Assembly: GCA_003641555.1 (NCBI GenBank)
Contig: QNAT01000119.1
Span: forward strand, 1 to 5,055
Source: Thermotoga sp.
Lineage (GTDB): Bacteria; Thermotogota; Thermotogae; B3-G13
DNA: 5,055 bases
Reading direction: 5' to 3'
The notes under the pieces are model-generated. The model saw only the letters and a list, made by a program, of their open reading frames with translations. It did not search any database and was not told the DNA's origin. Shown piece after piece: positions 4,919 to 5,055 of the stretch. A program made the position numbers and the translations under genes. Numbering within the stretch: the stretch's first letter is position 1; each line of letters starts with the position of its first letter.

Positions 4919-5055
4919 ATGAAGATTATACACCTGAAGAGGGCAAAAATGGAAGTCACTCCATTCGGGGGTTTACTCTTAGTTCATGATTTCATTCGCA
5001 ACATAGGTTTAGAGGCATTCGTAAAGGATAGATTCCCTTCACCTGGTTCCAACAG
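4919..5055 (+). CDS. IS1380-family transposase, N-terminus, runs off the window
   Basis: The first 45 codons are open to the window end. The peptide starts MKIIHLKRAKMEVTPFGG and continues LLLVHDFIRNIGLEAF, then KDRFPSPGSN. The pattern VTPFGGLxLxxxFxxxxGLxxxxxxxFPxPGSN is what I recall from the N-terminal region of IS1380-family DDE transposases, the group that includes ISEcp1. The ATG at 4919 follows AGGAGG (4905-4910) with an 8-nt gap. The left end of the element may start at the CC of 4871 (CCTCCTGGTTTCG), since ends of this family often begin with CC, but the partner end is outside the window. The DDE catalytic domain is not visible, so whether the gene is intact is unknown. Confidence 0.75.
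   Translation, partial: MKIIHLKRAKMEVTPFGGLLLVHDFIRNIGLEAFVKDRFPSPGSN

Noticed and set aside
1..5055. CRISPR array, tRNA or rRNA genes
   Set aside because: I saw no regularly spaced repeats, cloverleaf-like segment or rRNA sequence.

Overview
The window carries a complete three-gene operon for an NAD-linked, tungsten-type aldehyde:ferredoxin oxidoreductase (aorA-aorB-aorC, + strand, 385-3946), flanked on both sides by insertion-sequence genes or remnants. The host is very probably an anaerobic bacterium. The leader has a near-consensus sigma-70 promoter, strong GGAGG ribosome sites and intrinsic-terminator hairpins, and the proteins are rich in oxygen-sensitive [4Fe-4S] sites. Coding sequence is moderately AT-rich and uses many AGA and ATA codons. 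I cannot name the phylum from the sequence alone.

Left flank (1-224): the first 30 codons of a transposase run leftwards off the window. Behind it lies a non-coding stretch with a repeated TGATGCAA octamer. Leader (225-384): a TTGACA-N16-TATAAT promoter is followed at once by a structured RNA that matches the molybdenum-cofactor (Moco) riboswitch class. It has the hallmark CTCCGAG, CCTAAAG and GCCTCCC...GGAAAGG segments. It appears to lack stem P3, which is the form proposed to respond to tungsten cofactor (Tuco). A good Shine-Dalgarno site follows.

Operon (385-3946): a ferredoxin-like subunit with four [4Fe-4S] sites (AorA), the tungstopterin catalytic subunit (AorB) and an FAD/NAD(H)-binding subunit (AorC) are joined by ATGA start/stop overlaps. 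By analogy with the Aromatoleum AorABC enzyme, aldehyde oxidation at the W site of AorB sends electrons through its own cluster and the AorA chain to FAD and NAD+ in AorC. The reverse reaction, acid reduction, is possible. A cofactor-sensing leader in front of a cofactor-dependent enzyme gives a coherent control logic. A strong hairpin terminator lies inside the last codons of aorC.

Right flank (3947-5055): this is a graveyard of mobile elements. It contains an IS256-like C-terminal transposase fragment fused out of frame to an IS21 istA integrase-core fragment (both on the - strand), an unassigned AT-rich segment, a 10-bp perfect palindrome, and the intact start of an IS1380-family transposase (+ strand). 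The IS1380 leader can fold into a hairpin that hides the transposase ribosome-binding site, and a TATAAT box sits in the hairpin loop. This looks like a device that silences read-through transcripts.

The most interesting items are the Tuco-type riboswitch on a structural aor operon and the IS1380 leader hairpin. I found no CRISPR array, tRNA or rRNA.
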